From IMG/VR virus record IMGVR_UViG_3300047629_000021, positions 1 through 41,307 of that record: a stretch of 41,307 nt of DNA; one strand, written 5' to 3'. Position 1 is the stretch's first letter. Every line of letters begins with the position of its first letter. The notes under the pieces were generated by a model. That model was not told the origin of the DNA. It saw nothing but the letters and a program-made list of their open reading frames with translations, and searched no databases. The position numbers were made by a program, and so were the translations under genes. Of the stretch, positions 8,761 through 15,925 are shown one piece after another. The stretch is from a virus.

Positions 8761-9698
8761 GCCATTTGACAAATACGGGTGTTGATTTCGCGGATCTCTT
8801 TCCAGAGGTTTTTCCACTCCTTCCGCTTCTCCTGATCGTTCCATTGGGTGCCCATGGCGACCTCACTGGCGTACTGGTTTTTAATCTCAAGTGCAGCGGT
8901 CTTTTTTGCCTCCATGATGTTGCGCAAGTCCATCACGGAAAACGGCCTTTCGCCGTTCAGGACGGCGTTTTGACGCTTTGTGGGGGGTCCCGTAGGCCTT
9001 CCGTCAGCCTCCCATTTTGTCCGGACCCTGGCGAGCGCTGACTGCCAGTGGGCGACAGGTCGGCTTTTGTGATCGAGCCAGCCGCACGCCTCCATTTCCT
9101 GCCACCAATCCGTGGCCTTCCATGGCGCCAACCCAATCCGATCGGCGTAGGCCAACACGTCGTTTTCGCTCGGCCTTTCGGCGTCGTGTGCTCCTCGCGC
9201 GTGCGGCTCTCTCTCAGCATCGGGTAAATAAGCCGACGAAGGAGGCTTCTCTGACTCTGACTCTGACTCTGACTCTGACTCTGAATGCGATCCGTTTGCG
9301 ACGGTTTTGCGAATCGCAAAATGATCCGTTTGCGATCCGTTTGCGATCCGTTTGCGATCCGTTTGCGACTTCCAACGCTCCTTATTTCCAGCGTGGCCGG
9401 CGGCGGACCTTTTGGAGATCAGAGCCTCCACTTTGGCACGCTCAATCTCCAACCGTGGGTTTCGCAGGTTACCGTCTGGTCCGACTCGGAACTTGGTTTG
9501 TAGGAGAACGGAGGCGATGGCCGGAGTTGTGCCAACGAGCTTGGCGGCCGCCTTCGCATCTGGAGCAATGTATCCTTGGGACCATTGGTAACAGAGGAGC
9601 CGGACGTAGGCCCCGAACACTCCGCAGGACATGGTTGCGCACGACACCAGGATGTCGGCTACGTAGAGGGGAAAATACGGAAGTTTGTCATCAGGCAT
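8757..9698 (-). CDS. DUF1376 replication-initiation-like protein (313 aa)
   Basis: The N-terminus (residues 1-90) is a typical DUF1376 (YdaU-like) domain: a PYFPLYVADI start, GAYVRLL, then a winged-helix-like segment. These proteins sit where phage lambda O-type initiators sit. Residues about 100-150 are low complexity, encoded by 11-bp and 6-bp tandem DNA repeats (Gln-Thr-Asp-Arg-type units, then Ser-Glu repeats). Residues about 180-230 resemble the C-terminal part of phage replication proteins (WWQEMEACGW, HWQSALARVR). I chose ATG 9698; a GTG at 9725 is possible, and neither has a good ribosome site. The DNA repeats inside the gene may be the origin. Confidence 0.75.
   Translation of the reverse strand: MPDDKLPYFPLYVADILVSCATMSCGVFGAYVRLLCYQWSQGYIAPDAKAAAKLVGTTPAIASVLLQTKFRVGPDGNLRNPRLEIERAKVEALISKRSAAGHAGNKERWKSQTDRKRIANGSQTDHFAIRKTVANGSHSESESESESESEKPPSSAYLPDAEREPHARGAHDAERPSENDVLAYADRIGLAPWKATDWWQEMEACGWLDHKSRPVAHWQSALARVRTKWEADGRPTGPPTKRQNAVLNGERPFSVMDLRNIMEAKKTAALEIKNQYASEVAMGTQWNDQEKRKEWKNLWKEIREINTRICQMA
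9250..9285. repeat. TCTGAC hexamer tandem repeat, 6 units
   Basis: Five exact TCTGAC units followed by one variant (TCTGAA) on the plus strand. On the coding minus strand they encode alternating Ser-Glu. The tract directly adjoins the 11-bp iteron-like repeats and is a likely slippage site. The in-frame period keeps the gene open. Confidence 0.9.
9288..9366. other. Candidate replication origin: 11-bp iterons with an inverted repeat
   Basis: GATCCGTTTGC (minus strand GCAAACGGATC) occurs once at 9288-9298 and four times in tandem at 9323-9333, 9334-9344, 9345-9355 and 9356-9366. Between them is an inverted repeat TTTTGCGA/TCGCAAAA with a one-base centre (9305-9321). An 11-base period is not a multiple of three, so the protein repeat is only seen every 33 bases. 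Iterons plus an inverted repeat inside a replication gene is the arrangement of the lambda origin in gene O. The repeats are seen; origin function is inferred. Confidence 0.5.
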
Positions 9699-9822
9699 GG
9701 AAGTGGAAAGAAAGCCCAACCGCACGCACGCCCATCGAGGTGGCCGAAATGGCGCAATGGGGGATTGCGACTAGCCTGGGCGTACGTGCGGTTGAATTTT
9801 CAGTTGAGTTCATTTCGTTCAT
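9691..9822 (-). CDS. Possible short ORF, 43 aa, unknown
   Basis: A 43-codon frame starting at ATG 9822, ending 8 bases inside the start of the DUF1376 gene. It fills an otherwise empty stretch between the methyltransferase stop and DUF1376. It has no ribosome site and no recognised domain, so it may only be leader sequence. Confidence 0.25.
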   Translation of the reverse strand: MNEMNSTENSTARTPRLVAIPHCAISATSMGVRAVGLSFHFHA

Positions 9823-9860
9823 GTGGCTCGAACCACAATCGCCTTTTCAGCGACGCACAA

Positions 9861-9888
9861 AATCTACAGGGTTTTCACTCTTTGTCAA
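9861..9888 (-). promoter_or_regulatory. Candidate minus-strand promoter for the DUF1376-HNH genes
   Basis: On the minus strand TTGACA (9888-9883) is followed by 16 bases and TAGATT (9866-9861). The -35 box is a perfect sigma70 match and overlaps the last codons of the methyltransferase gene. It would let the five genes below 9822 be transcribed independently of the upstream operon. Prediction only. Confidence 0.4.
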
Positions 9889-11170
9889 TACGGTCGAGAA
9901 GAATGCTAAACGCGAGCGCAGCGCAGAGAGGTACGACTCCATTTCCACCGCAGCGCAACTGATCGGCTCTGCTCTCGTCAGCCACCACGGAACACCCATC
10001 AACCAGCACACAAAGGCCGGGTTCAATCGCCGGCGCAAGGTGTGGGTCGTTGGCGATAATGGCTGGCCATCGTTGTGACTTAGGACCGGGTGCAAAAATA
10101 TCTGTTCGGTCGCCTCGTCCAATTGGCCCCGGCGCTGACCATGCCTTGCGCTGCCCTTGCTGTCGTTCGCACCCGAAGTCGGCCTGGCCGACTTCGCCTG
10201 ACTGCTCAACCATGCTTCCGTTTGTTCCACCAGTGACTCGCTGAAATCCTCCCGCGTCGTTCCCGTAGATTTGTTCGCTGCGGGAGTCTTCCATTGTTTC
10301 ACGGCCTGATTTGCCAGACTTGTTTCTCCGTTTACCTTGTTGCTGTTTAGGTTCGGTGCCTCCGGTGCCGTGCTTGGCGTCTGCCAATTGTTCGCCTCGC
10401 GATTCAAGTCCCGGTGACGACCGAGCATCGCTGGTCCCGGCGATGCTTCTTTTGACCTCGCTTGGGGTGTTGCCCATTTCGACGTGGCGCCCGTCAGACT
10501 GTCCGTCGACGACGGGTGATTGCCGCAACTCTCCGAATCCTCGGCCCGTGGTGACGGCCAATTCACCGCCGCGGAAAGTCCGTTCCGTGGATCGTTGCCA
10601 ATGTCGCCGCGTTTCTCGGAATCGTTTCCCCGGCAGGTAGGCCATGACGAAGACTCGCTCGCGCTTGTGAGATGCGCCAACCGCCGCCGCAGTGAGGAAG
10701 AACGGCGAGCAGAGTTCGTAACCCATTCGGCATAGTTCTTCGCCAAAGTCTCGGAAGTATCCTCCCCGAATCCAGGGAGGTACGTTCTCGAAGAACACCA
10801 CGGCGGGACGACACTCGGAAATGATTCGGGCTGCGTTCGGAATTGGACCGTTCCCATCCCCCCAGCTTCGCGCGTCTGAGTTGCCCTGCCTTGATCCTGC
10901 TGTGCTGTATGGCTGGCATGGCAACCCCGCAATGAGGATGTCCACCATTCCAAGAAAGCACTTCGCGTCGAATCCTCCAAGGTCGCCGCACCAAATAGGA
11001 GCTTGCTCCATGCTCGCTTCTTCCATCCGCGCCAGGAGAGCGGTCGCGGCGTAACTTTCCCACTCAACGAAACACGCAACGCGGCTGTGTGGCAGGACCG
11101 TACGCACGGCAATGTCGAGCATCCCAACGCCTGCGCATAAGCTGAGGACAGTCGGTTTGGAATTATCCAC
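9875..11170 (-). CDS. DNA (cytosine-5) methyltransferase (431 aa)
   Basis: A complete C5 methyltransferase. Motif I (LCAGVG, residues 11-16) binds S-adenosylmethionine; motif IV (GLPCQPYS) carries the catalytic Cys85; motif VI is ENV at 128-130; motif VIII is HKRERVF around 168-174; motif X is GGNGVVP near 408-414. Residues about 200-390 are the variable region with the target-recognition domain, so the recognised site cannot be read from the sequence. No restriction partner is adjacent, so it is probably a self-protection enzyme that masks phage DNA from host restriction. GTG start, overlapping the upstream DnaA-like gene by 8 bases. Confidence 0.9.
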   Translation of the reverse strand: MDNSKPTVLSLCAGVGMLDIAVRTVLPHSRVACFVEWESYAATALLARMEEASMEQAPIWCGDLGGFDAKCFLGMVDILIAGLPCQPYSTAGSRQGNSDARSWGDGNGPIPNAARIISECRPAVVFFENVPPWIRGGYFRDFGEELCRMGYELCSPFFLTAAAVGASHKRERVFVMAYLPGKRFRETRRHWQRSTERTFRGGELAVTTGRGFGELRQSPVVDGQSDGRHVEMGNTPSEVKRSIAGTSDARSSPGLESRGEQLADAKHGTGGTEPKQQQGKRRNKSGKSGRETMEDSRSEQIYGNDAGGFQRVTGGTNGSMVEQSGEVGQADFGCERQQGQRKAWSAPGPIGRGDRTDIFAPGPKSQRWPAIIANDPHLAPAIEPGLCVLVDGCSVVADESRADQLRCGGNGVVPLCAALAFSILLDRIDKE

Positions 11171-11171
11171 A
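11163..11171. promoter_or_regulatory. Consensus DnaA box (TTATCCACA)
   Basis: An exact 9-base match to the DnaA box, read on the plus strand, lying over the stop codon of the DnaA domain IV-like gene and the start of the methyltransferase gene. One exact 9-mer is expected about 0.3 times by chance in this length on two strands, so only its position makes it notable. Confidence 0.45.
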
Positions 11172-11525
11172 TGCTTTCAGCCTCTGCTCAACCGCGTTCT
11201 GGATCTTCACTACCCGATCCCATTTTCTGCTTTTCGTTTCCTGCCAGGAGCGGACTTTTCTGCTCGCGTATCCTGCCGCACTCGATTCGTATCTGCCAAA
11301 CAACAACGCTGCCCGCTGTCGCGTCAGTTGGTCAGAAAGAAGCGACTGACAGGTCATTCGCGCGTCGCTTACCCATTCGCCGCCATGGCGCCCACGGGTC
11401 AGACTCTCAAAAATAGTGTCTATCGGAATAGCCCACCAGCGCGATACCTCGGCGATGATAATCACGGTTTTCAAGCGCTCATCAGGTGGAAGGAGCGTTT
11501 GGATTCGTTGGGCGATTTGGGTCAC
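11163..11525 (-). CDS. DnaA domain IV-like DNA-binding protein (120 aa)
   Basis: Residues about 25-95 resemble the C-terminal DNA-binding domain of the replication initiator DnaA: a first helix with VSRWWAIPIDTIF, a basic stretch SLTRGRHGG, then the ARxxxxxLL helix (SDARMTCQSLL) and a turn-helix with GRYESSAAGYASRKV, equivalent to the GGRDHTTV signature region. The ATPase domain is absent, so it cannot load helicase alone. It may bind DnaA boxes to recruit or block host DnaA. GTG start overlapping the upstream stop (GTGA). Domain call from pattern recognition. Confidence 0.6.
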   Translation of the reverse strand: MTQIAQRIQTLLPPDERLKTVIIIAEVSRWWAIPIDTIFESLTRGRHGGEWVSDARMTCQSLLSDQLTRQRAALLFGRYESSAAGYASRKVRSWQETKSRKWDRVVKIQNAVEQRLKACG

Positions 11526-11725
11526 AGCTTTGGAACTTGTTTGAGGATTAGCTCAAGTTCGGATAACGCTACCCGTATTTCGGTGATCGCATCACGGGTT
11601 GTGATTGTTCCAGAATCGATCGCGAGTTTGACCGCCTCAACGCGGATTGCCACATCGTTCAACCTCAACCCGACGCTGATCGCCTTTTTGTTTTCGTCGG
11701 ATTTCATTTCAGCGCCGGATTTCAT
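11522..11725 (-). CDS. Small helical protein of unknown function (67 aa)
   Basis: Short acidic/basic helical protein. Two in-frame ATGs (11725 and 11707) arise from an 18-bp tandem duplication over the start region, so the true protein may be 61 residues. Its stop overlaps the GTG start of the DnaA-like gene. No recognised domain. Confidence 0.55.
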   Translation of the reverse strand: MKSGAEMKSDENKKAISVGLRLNDVAIRVEAVKLAIDSGTITTRDAITEIRVALSELELILKQVPKL

Positions 11726-11734
11726 TTCAGCGCC
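11699..11734. repeat. 18-bp tandem duplication over a start codon
   Basis: GGATTTCATTTCAGCGCC occurs twice head to tail (11699-11716 and 11717-11734). The copy carries the ATG and upstream bases of the 67-residue gene, giving it two equal start sites. It looks like a recent slippage or duplication. Confidence 0.9.
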
Positions 11735-12204
11735 TAGCTCGGAAGATAGTCAAACCCCACACGATTCATCACGCGGTCGATTGATTCGTGATCCTCCAAG
11801 CTCACCACGTCTTGAAGGCGTTCAAGCTCGTTTCGGTAGATGACGGATTCGCGCTTCAATCCTGCGTTATCGATTTCCAGCCGATGGTTTTCCGCCATGA
11901 GCTTGCGCAGCGTTTCCTCGCGGTCGGAGAATCCTTTTTCGATTCGGGCGTTCTCGTCCTTGAGTGTGGTGACCTCCGCTTTGAGGGTGTCGCGTTCTTG
12001 GATTATCTTGCTCGCGGTCCATACAACATCGGCGTCCAATGGATCGTTTGGAATCTGGCCTTTTGACACTAGCGACTGAATCGACATCACAGCCTCCGCG
12101 CACCGGATTACAGTGAGCGCGTTGCGGAAGAACACGAAATCACGATCAGAGTCTTGGGATTTAGCCTCCAACTCCTTTAGCTTTTCGATGGTCTCGCGGG
12201 TCAT
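11734..12204 (-). CDS. Coiled-coil protein of unknown function (156 aa)
   Basis: Start in an ATGA overlap with the upstream gene. Residues about 70-135 form a clear coiled coil (LKAEVTTLKDENARIEKGF and following heptads). The N-terminal 60 residues are helical. No catalytic motif is seen. It is encoded amid early nucleic-acid genes and may be a scaffold or binding protein; the function is unknown. Confidence 0.7.
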   Translation of the reverse strand: MTRETIEKLKELEAKSQDSDRDFVFFRNALTVIRCAEAVMSIQSLVSKGQIPNDPLDADVVWTASKIIQERDTLKAEVTTLKDENARIEKGFSDREETLRKLMAENHRLEIDNAGLKRESVIYRNELERLQDVVSLEDHESIDRVMNRVGFDYLPS

Positions 12205-12563
12205 AGATTATCCTCGGTGCGAAGGAAGGCTTCGCAGCGTTGTGGGGCGGTGGCGTGAGTGATGAAAGTGCCATCACGTTCACAAATCCGTTTTAGGCGA
12301 GATTCATATAGTTTCCATTTTCGATTTAACGGATGACTGATTGGGAGTGTCATAATACCCAACGTCTTTTCCATCTCATGGCAGGCGTTGAGGTCTTCGG
12401 GGTAGTTTGGTGGAACGTTTTGATTTGCTCGTTGATAACAACCAAGCGGGGACATCCATCCATGTTCTTTGTGAAGAGCTCCAGAAAACCCTCGCACATC
12501 AATAGAATGTCTTTTCCATTCACAAGCCTCCGCCACCGCAATTCTGATTTGTTCGGGGGTCAT
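12201..12563 (-). CDS. Phage ABA-sandwich-like early protein (120 aa)
   Basis: I chose the ATG at 12563, just after the stop of the 62-residue gene, because the longer in-frame extension would run through that gene in another frame. The segment PPNYPEDLNACHEMEKTL resembles the small phage domain family with a P-N-Y-x-x-D-L-N-A motif (phage ABA sandwich domain). Those proteins are of unknown role and widespread in phage early regions. Its stop overlaps the next start (ATGA). Confidence 0.65.
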   Translation of the reverse strand: MTPEQIRIAVAEACEWKRHSIDVRGFSGALHKEHGWMSPLGCYQRANQNVPPNYPEDLNACHEMEKTLGIMTLPISHPLNRKWKLYESRLKRICERDGTFITHATAPQRCEAFLRTEDNL

Positions 12564-12567
12564 AGCG

Positions 12568-12756
12568 TTAGCTTGTCGGAGGCTCTCCAAAGCATGGATT
12601 TCCGTGGCACTTCGGACACGGTTTGTAGTCAGCCCCAAAATACGATTCAAAATCAGCGGTTGTAACACGACCTTCACCTTGGCATTCTTCACACCAATCA
12701 GGATCATTGAACGGGTCGTATTCTTGTTCCTCGAATCGATCACGCGACTCACTCAC
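12568..12756 (-). CDS. Small DnaJ-type zinc finger protein (62 aa)
   Basis: Two CxxC pairs with glycine spacing: CEECQGEG near residues 22-29 and CPKCHGNPC near 47-55, as in DnaJ zinc-ribbon repeats. The acidic N-terminus (DPFNDPDW) precedes the finger. The start overlaps the stop of the upstream gene (ATGA). It probably binds zinc; partner unknown. Confidence 0.7.
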   Translation of the reverse strand: MSESRDRFEEQEYDPFNDPDWCEECQGEGRVTTADFESYFGADYKPCPKCHGNPCFGEPPTS

Positions 12757-13079
12757 AACTCCCCCTTTCGCTTCGGCGCGGATGGAAGTTCGCGCCAGTG
12801 GGTGATTCGATTTAGCTTAAATACCTTGGTAGCATCGCTATAGAACACACCGTCGTAAACAAACGCCTCACGGCCAAAGCTCCCAGTCTCAACCCATACA
12901 CGGCCAGCCCAATCTGGCGGCTCACTCACCGGCCTCCACTGCGCGGCGTCGTGCGCTTCTATGGCGCACTCAACACAATCTTGAATGAAGGCGCGGCCAA
13001 TGTTCGTAATCGTCGGGCCAAGTTTCATCTCTCGAACGATGGCTTGTTGAGCCTCTAACGCCTGTTTTGAAATGGTCAT
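12753..13079 (-). CDS. DUF551-like protein (108 aa)
   Basis: I chose ATG 13079, which forms an ATGA overlap with the VRR-NUC gene stop. The C-terminal half has the DUF551 pattern: QWRPVSEPPDWAGRVWV, then YDGVFY and the terminal THWRELP motif. This family is common in phage and prophage early regions and its function is unknown. Residues 1-50 are a separate helical part. Confidence 0.7.
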   Translation of the reverse strand: MTISKQALEAQQAIVREMKLGPTITNIGRAFIQDCVECAIEAHDAAQWRPVSEPPDWAGRVWVETGSFGREAFVYDGVFYSDATKVFKLNRITHWRELPSAPKRKGEL

Positions 13080-13591
13080 AGTATCAGCAGTGCTTTGATT
13101 GCTTCGTCGAGAGAGTGAACTACCGCCCATTTACCCCCACTCGCTTGGATTCGTTGCGCGTGCACGGTTTGTTCGGAGGTTGGCAGTTCTCCTGGGCGCT
13201 TGACTTCAAGGGCGATAAACTGTGCTGGCCGCGTGATTCCAAATCCGGCGTCACCCACACAGGGAGTGCATGGCCGACAGATGACAAAATCCGGCGTTCC
13301 CGGCTCCGTGGTCGTCTTGCGGTCCATGCGCGAGCGGACGAAGTAAATCGAATTCAGGCGAAGATATTTCTCGATGTCATCCTGAATCTCCTTTTCTGGA
13401 ACGTCACGGAGCGTATTATTTTTCATAGATTGTTTCACGCGATGCGGCTTCACATTCTCCCGCGCCTGCAAATCGATCCACGCCTGAGATTCTTCAATGG
13501 ACTGAGTTACGAGCAGCTTCCGCCGTCTCGCGGCTTCAGTGCGCTCCCTCATCTGAGCGAATTCGAGTGCTGAGATTGTCATTTGGACCAT
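13076..13591 (-). CDS. VRR-NUC domain nuclease (171 aa)
   Basis: Residues about 65-171 carry the VRR-NUC fold of the PD-(D/E)XK superfamily: helix EKEIQDDIEKYL, the GTPDF motif with catalytic D101, the ALEVKRPG motif with E129 and K131, and Q141 downstream. Such nucleases cut Holliday junctions or flaps. It fits the recombination module with the ERF and RecE-like proteins. The start is uncertain: ATG 13591, 13582 or 13552, because the N-terminus overlaps the small membrane gene upstream. Confidence 0.8.
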   Translation of the reverse strand: MVQMTISALEFAQMRERTEAARRRKLLVTQSIEESQAWIDLQARENVKPHRVKQSMKNNTLRDVPEKEIQDDIEKYLRLNSIYFVRSRMDRKTTTEPGTPDFVICRPCTPCVGDAGFGITRPAQFIALEVKRPGELPTSEQTVHAQRIQASGGKWAVVHSLDEAIKALLIL

Positions 13592-13694
13592 TTAGTGGTG
13601 AAAAGATCAAAGGCAAAACGGCAAGAGCGGAAAATATTGCAGTCCACAGCAAAATCATCATAGCCCAAAACAGCCTTTCGAATACAAGTTTCAT
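13536..13694 (-). CDS. Small single-pass membrane protein (52 aa)
   Basis: A 52-codon gene supported by its ATGA overlap with the ASCH gene stop. Residues about 8-32 form one hydrophobic segment (LFWAMMILLWTAIFSALAVL), followed by a short polar tail. Its end overlaps the long form of the VRR-NUC start by 56 bases. Early membrane protein, perhaps in superinfection exclusion or membrane attachment; function not known. Confidence 0.55.
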   Translation of the reverse strand: MKLVFERLFWAMMILLWTAIFSALAVLPLIFSPLNGPNDNLSTRIRSDEGAH

Positions 13695-14212
13695 TTCTCA
13701 ATCCTTCGAAATGTGATGGCCCAAACCCATGGATTGGCGTCCCATGACGTCTCACCGCTGATCGATTCCCAAAGGAATTGAAAAAGCTTTTTGTCACTGA
13801 GGGTTTCGTCGGCATCAGGATGTTCCCGGATGAAACCACCGCCCTCCGCCTTCGCATCCTCCTCCGAAATATCCTGCACCCGTTGAACACGCACTTCCGT
13901 TATTTCGAGCGTGATGCGCGAGGCCCAGCGGGGCATAAAGATGGAAGGCTTCCATTTATGGCAGCTCGGCAATTCGTCTCCAGTGGATCGATAAAACGGG
14001 GTTCGATCGGTTGCGTTCATCTGCGGGCAGAATGTCTCGCGCACCCAAAGCCGGTCGCCGGGAACGCCGTAGGGGCAGCCTGGAACCATGGATAATCGCA
14101 TTGATGGGGCTACGCAATGATTGGGCTTAATAATACGACGGGTCTGCGTCTTCGTGCCATCAAGCAATGCTCGGACCATTGGCGCGCTGAATAAGATTGG
14201 CCTTTCCTTCAT
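13691..14212 (-). CDS. ASCH-domain-like protein (173 aa)
   Basis: I chose ATG 14212, with GGGGGG about 8 bases upstream and an ATGA overlap with the preceding stop. Motifs of phage ASCH proteins are present: MKERPILFSAPMVRALL, GTKTQTRR, PGDRLWVRETF, and a final NPWVWAITFRR. The ASCH domain is a PUA-like RNA-binding fold; phage versions are widespread and poorly characterised, sometimes proposed to act on modified nucleosides. The rest matches the family from end to end, so it seems intact. Confidence 0.75.
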   Translation of the reverse strand: MKERPILFSAPMVRALLDGTKTQTRRIIKPNHCVAPSMRLSMVPGCPYGVPGDRLWVRETFCPQMNATDRTPFYRSTGDELPSCHKWKPSIFMPRWASRITLEITEVRVQRVQDISEEDAKAEGGGFIREHPDADETLSDKKLFQFLWESISGETSWDANPWVWAITFRRIEK

Positions 14213-14394
14213 TTCGATTCCCCCCGGATCGGTCGGCGGAATTGGCAACCCAACCACGAAGTGCGGGCAGCGCGTTGGACGATTGTGCATGGAATCCAAA
14301 TTCCAAATCCTCCCTGCGGATGCGGAAACCGAATCTGATCTCCTTCGCGCACCTTGCCTCGCGTGATCGGTTTGAATTTTGGTTTGGATTTCAT
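14209..14394 (-). CDS. Small basic protein of unknown function (61 aa)
   Basis: It is joined at both ends by ATGA overlaps (start with the RecE-like stop, stop with the ASCH start), which is the main reason to accept it. It is Lys/Arg-rich, with a possible small beta-barrel pattern (GKVREGDQIRF, WIPCTIV). No family recognised. Confidence 0.55.
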   Translation of the reverse strand: MKSKPKFKPITRGKVREGDQIRFPHPQGGFGIWIPCTIVQRAARTSWLGCQFRRPIRGESK

Positions 14395-15425
14395 GGAATT
14401 AAATCGGTTTCAGAATAGGGGTCGGGCGGAACTACGAGCTTGCCGTAGATCTCTTCGGCGTTCGGCATCATCCACGGTGCTGGTAGCACCTCCATCCAGC
14501 CAGTATCCGTCATCAGGCTGGATTCGTATCCCGGCCAGTTCCCGCTCTTGAGGCACTTCGCGTACTTGGATAGAGCGGCCTCGACGCGGACGCGACCAGC
14601 CATCAGGAAATCGTCCCCGAGCGTGTAGCGGGCGGTTTGGTATGGTGCCGCGTTCTCCGAGACCAAATGCGCAAAGTTGTTTCGCTCCTCGCCCGTGGCC
14701 GCGTTGAACAGCGCCAAACTGAGCGAAGCCTGCATGTCGTACGCGCGATCAAACACCACGCGGGGCCAGAGCCCAGGGGATCCGTTGCGACCGGTTTTAA
14801 GATCCCACAAATTCTCAAAGCTTCTCGGGACGCCGTCAATGAGGCATTTGACCGGAACCACAATCCCGGTTTCCTTGTTATGGTATTCGCCGACGATCAT
14901 TACTTGAAAATCCGAATCGTCCACGAGTTCAGCGATGACTGGATCCGCGCGAAGAGCCGCAACCGCCGCCTCGCATTCCATGACGATCGTTTGCTTGACG
15001 ACGGTTTTGCCTTCTTGGGCTTCAGCCCATTTCATGCATTCGGTAGCGTTGTTGTTCCATGGCTTCGCTGTTTGGTATTCGAATCGTTCGCAATTGCATT
15101 TCCGGCAGGTCATCGAATCTGTCTCAGATCCGCACTTTGGGCACCTCATCACCTTAATGCCATACTCAGCCGGCTCAACCGCGTACAACTCCGGAAACGC
15201 TTCCCTGCACGTCAACAGGCAGTCAACCAGCGATCCCCATTCCGTCGCGTCCGTGTCGTCCTGCTTGTATCCAGCCTTCCACCTCGCCGGGCACCGCAGG
15301 AATTCCATCAGGTCCGAACGGGACATCACGTAGCCCGGATTTCCACGTTTCACGCCGGGTTCTTGCCGCAGGTAGGTTGCGGTCGGAACCGGGCCGGGAA
15401 TCAGCTTTGCGTTGTGGAATGTCAT
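14391..15425 (-). CDS. RecE-like PD-(D/E)XK exonuclease with zinc ribbon insert (344 aa)
   Basis: Start in an ATGA overlap (15425). The N-terminus has the family signature MSRSDLMEFLRCPARWKAGY, followed by EWGSLVDCLL. Nuclease residues are visible at D197 (LIDGV), D208-L-K210 (WDLKT) and Q232 (YDMQASL). Inserted at about residues 95-112 is a zinc ribbon with C95, C98, C107 and C110. RecE-type exonucleases trim one DNA strand from ends to give the 3' tail used by an annealing protein; here the ERF protein is encoded just upstream, so the two probably act as a recombination pair. Confidence 0.75.
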   Translation of the reverse strand: MTFHNAKLIPGPVPTATYLRQEPGVKRGNPGYVMSRSDLMEFLRCPARWKAGYKQDDTDATEWGSLVDCLLTCREAFPELYAVEPAEYGIKVMRCPKCGSETDSMTCRKCNCERFEYQTAKPWNNNATECMKWAEAQEGKTVVKQTIVMECEAAVAALRADPVIAELVDDSDFQVMIVGEYHNKETGIVVPVKCLIDGVPRSFENLWDLKTGRNGSPGLWPRVVFDRAYDMQASLSLALFNAATGEERNNFAHLVSENAAPYQTARYTLGDDFLMAGRVRVEAALSKYAKCLKSGNWPGYESSLMTDTGWMEVLPAPWMMPNAEEIYGKLVVPPDPYSETDLIP

Positions 15426-15925
15426 AGTTCCAACCATTCGTAAACCTCAACACCTTCACTCAGTGAAATACTCACCATTTCATCTGTTTTAGCGTCGTAT
15501 TTACGCCACGGGTTTTCAGAGACCGATGTCCCGTAGAGCCCGATCGCCTCAACGGATCTGTTTTCGTCCAACCATTTCGCCCACGCCGGAAGGTGGTCAA
15601 CACGCCCAGGCACTGGATATTTTTCAGCGAACAGCATCAAATCACTGGCGAGTCTAGAAAAGTGTTCGCGCCTGACGTAAAACAGATCGAATGTGAAGGC
15701 GTGAATCGCCCTTTCAAACATTGGAAGATCCTTGCGCGTTGCCAAATCCCAAAGGCGGCGGTCGTCTCCGTTGTCAGAGATCCACGAATCGTATTTGTGT
15801 TTCTTTGGAACGTGGGCCTTGAACAATGAATCCCAAATGCGGGCAGAGCCACCCCAAGCGTTGCAGAATTCAATGCCATCCTGTGGTTTTCCTGATACGA
15901 ATGGAATTAGTTCACAGTGACTCAC
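15422..15925 (-). CDS. Conserved-looking early protein of unknown function (167 aa)
   Basis: It sits between the ERF and RecE-like genes with ATGA-type overlaps on both sides, so it is probably part of the same module. It is rich in aromatic residues and His (FERAIHAFTFDLFYVRREHF) and has no Cys cluster, signal peptide or known catalytic motif. I do not recognise the family. Confidence 0.7.
   Translation of the reverse strand: MSHCELIPFVSGKPQDGIEFCNAWGGSARIWDSLFKAHVPKKHKYDSWISDNGDDRRLWDLATRKDLPMFERAIHAFTFDLFYVRREHFSRLASDLMLFAEKYPVPGRVDHLPAWAKWLDENRSVEAIGLYGTSVSENPWRKYDAKTDEMVSISLSEGVEVYEWLEL

Noticed and set aside
9847-11172. A 441-codon open frame on the same strand as the C5 methyltransferase
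   Set aside because: It overlaps the methyltransferase fully in another frame, shows no domain, and is Ser/Arg/Trp-rich as expected for a GC-driven shadow frame.
12201-12752. Long form (183 aa) of the ABA-sandwich-like gene
   Set aside because: The extra 63 residues overlap the zinc-finger gene in another frame; the ATG at 12563 fits the operon spacing.
14637-15443. A 268-codon plus-strand frame opposite the RecE-like gene
   Set aside because: It is antisense to a gene with clear nuclease motifs and shows no domain.
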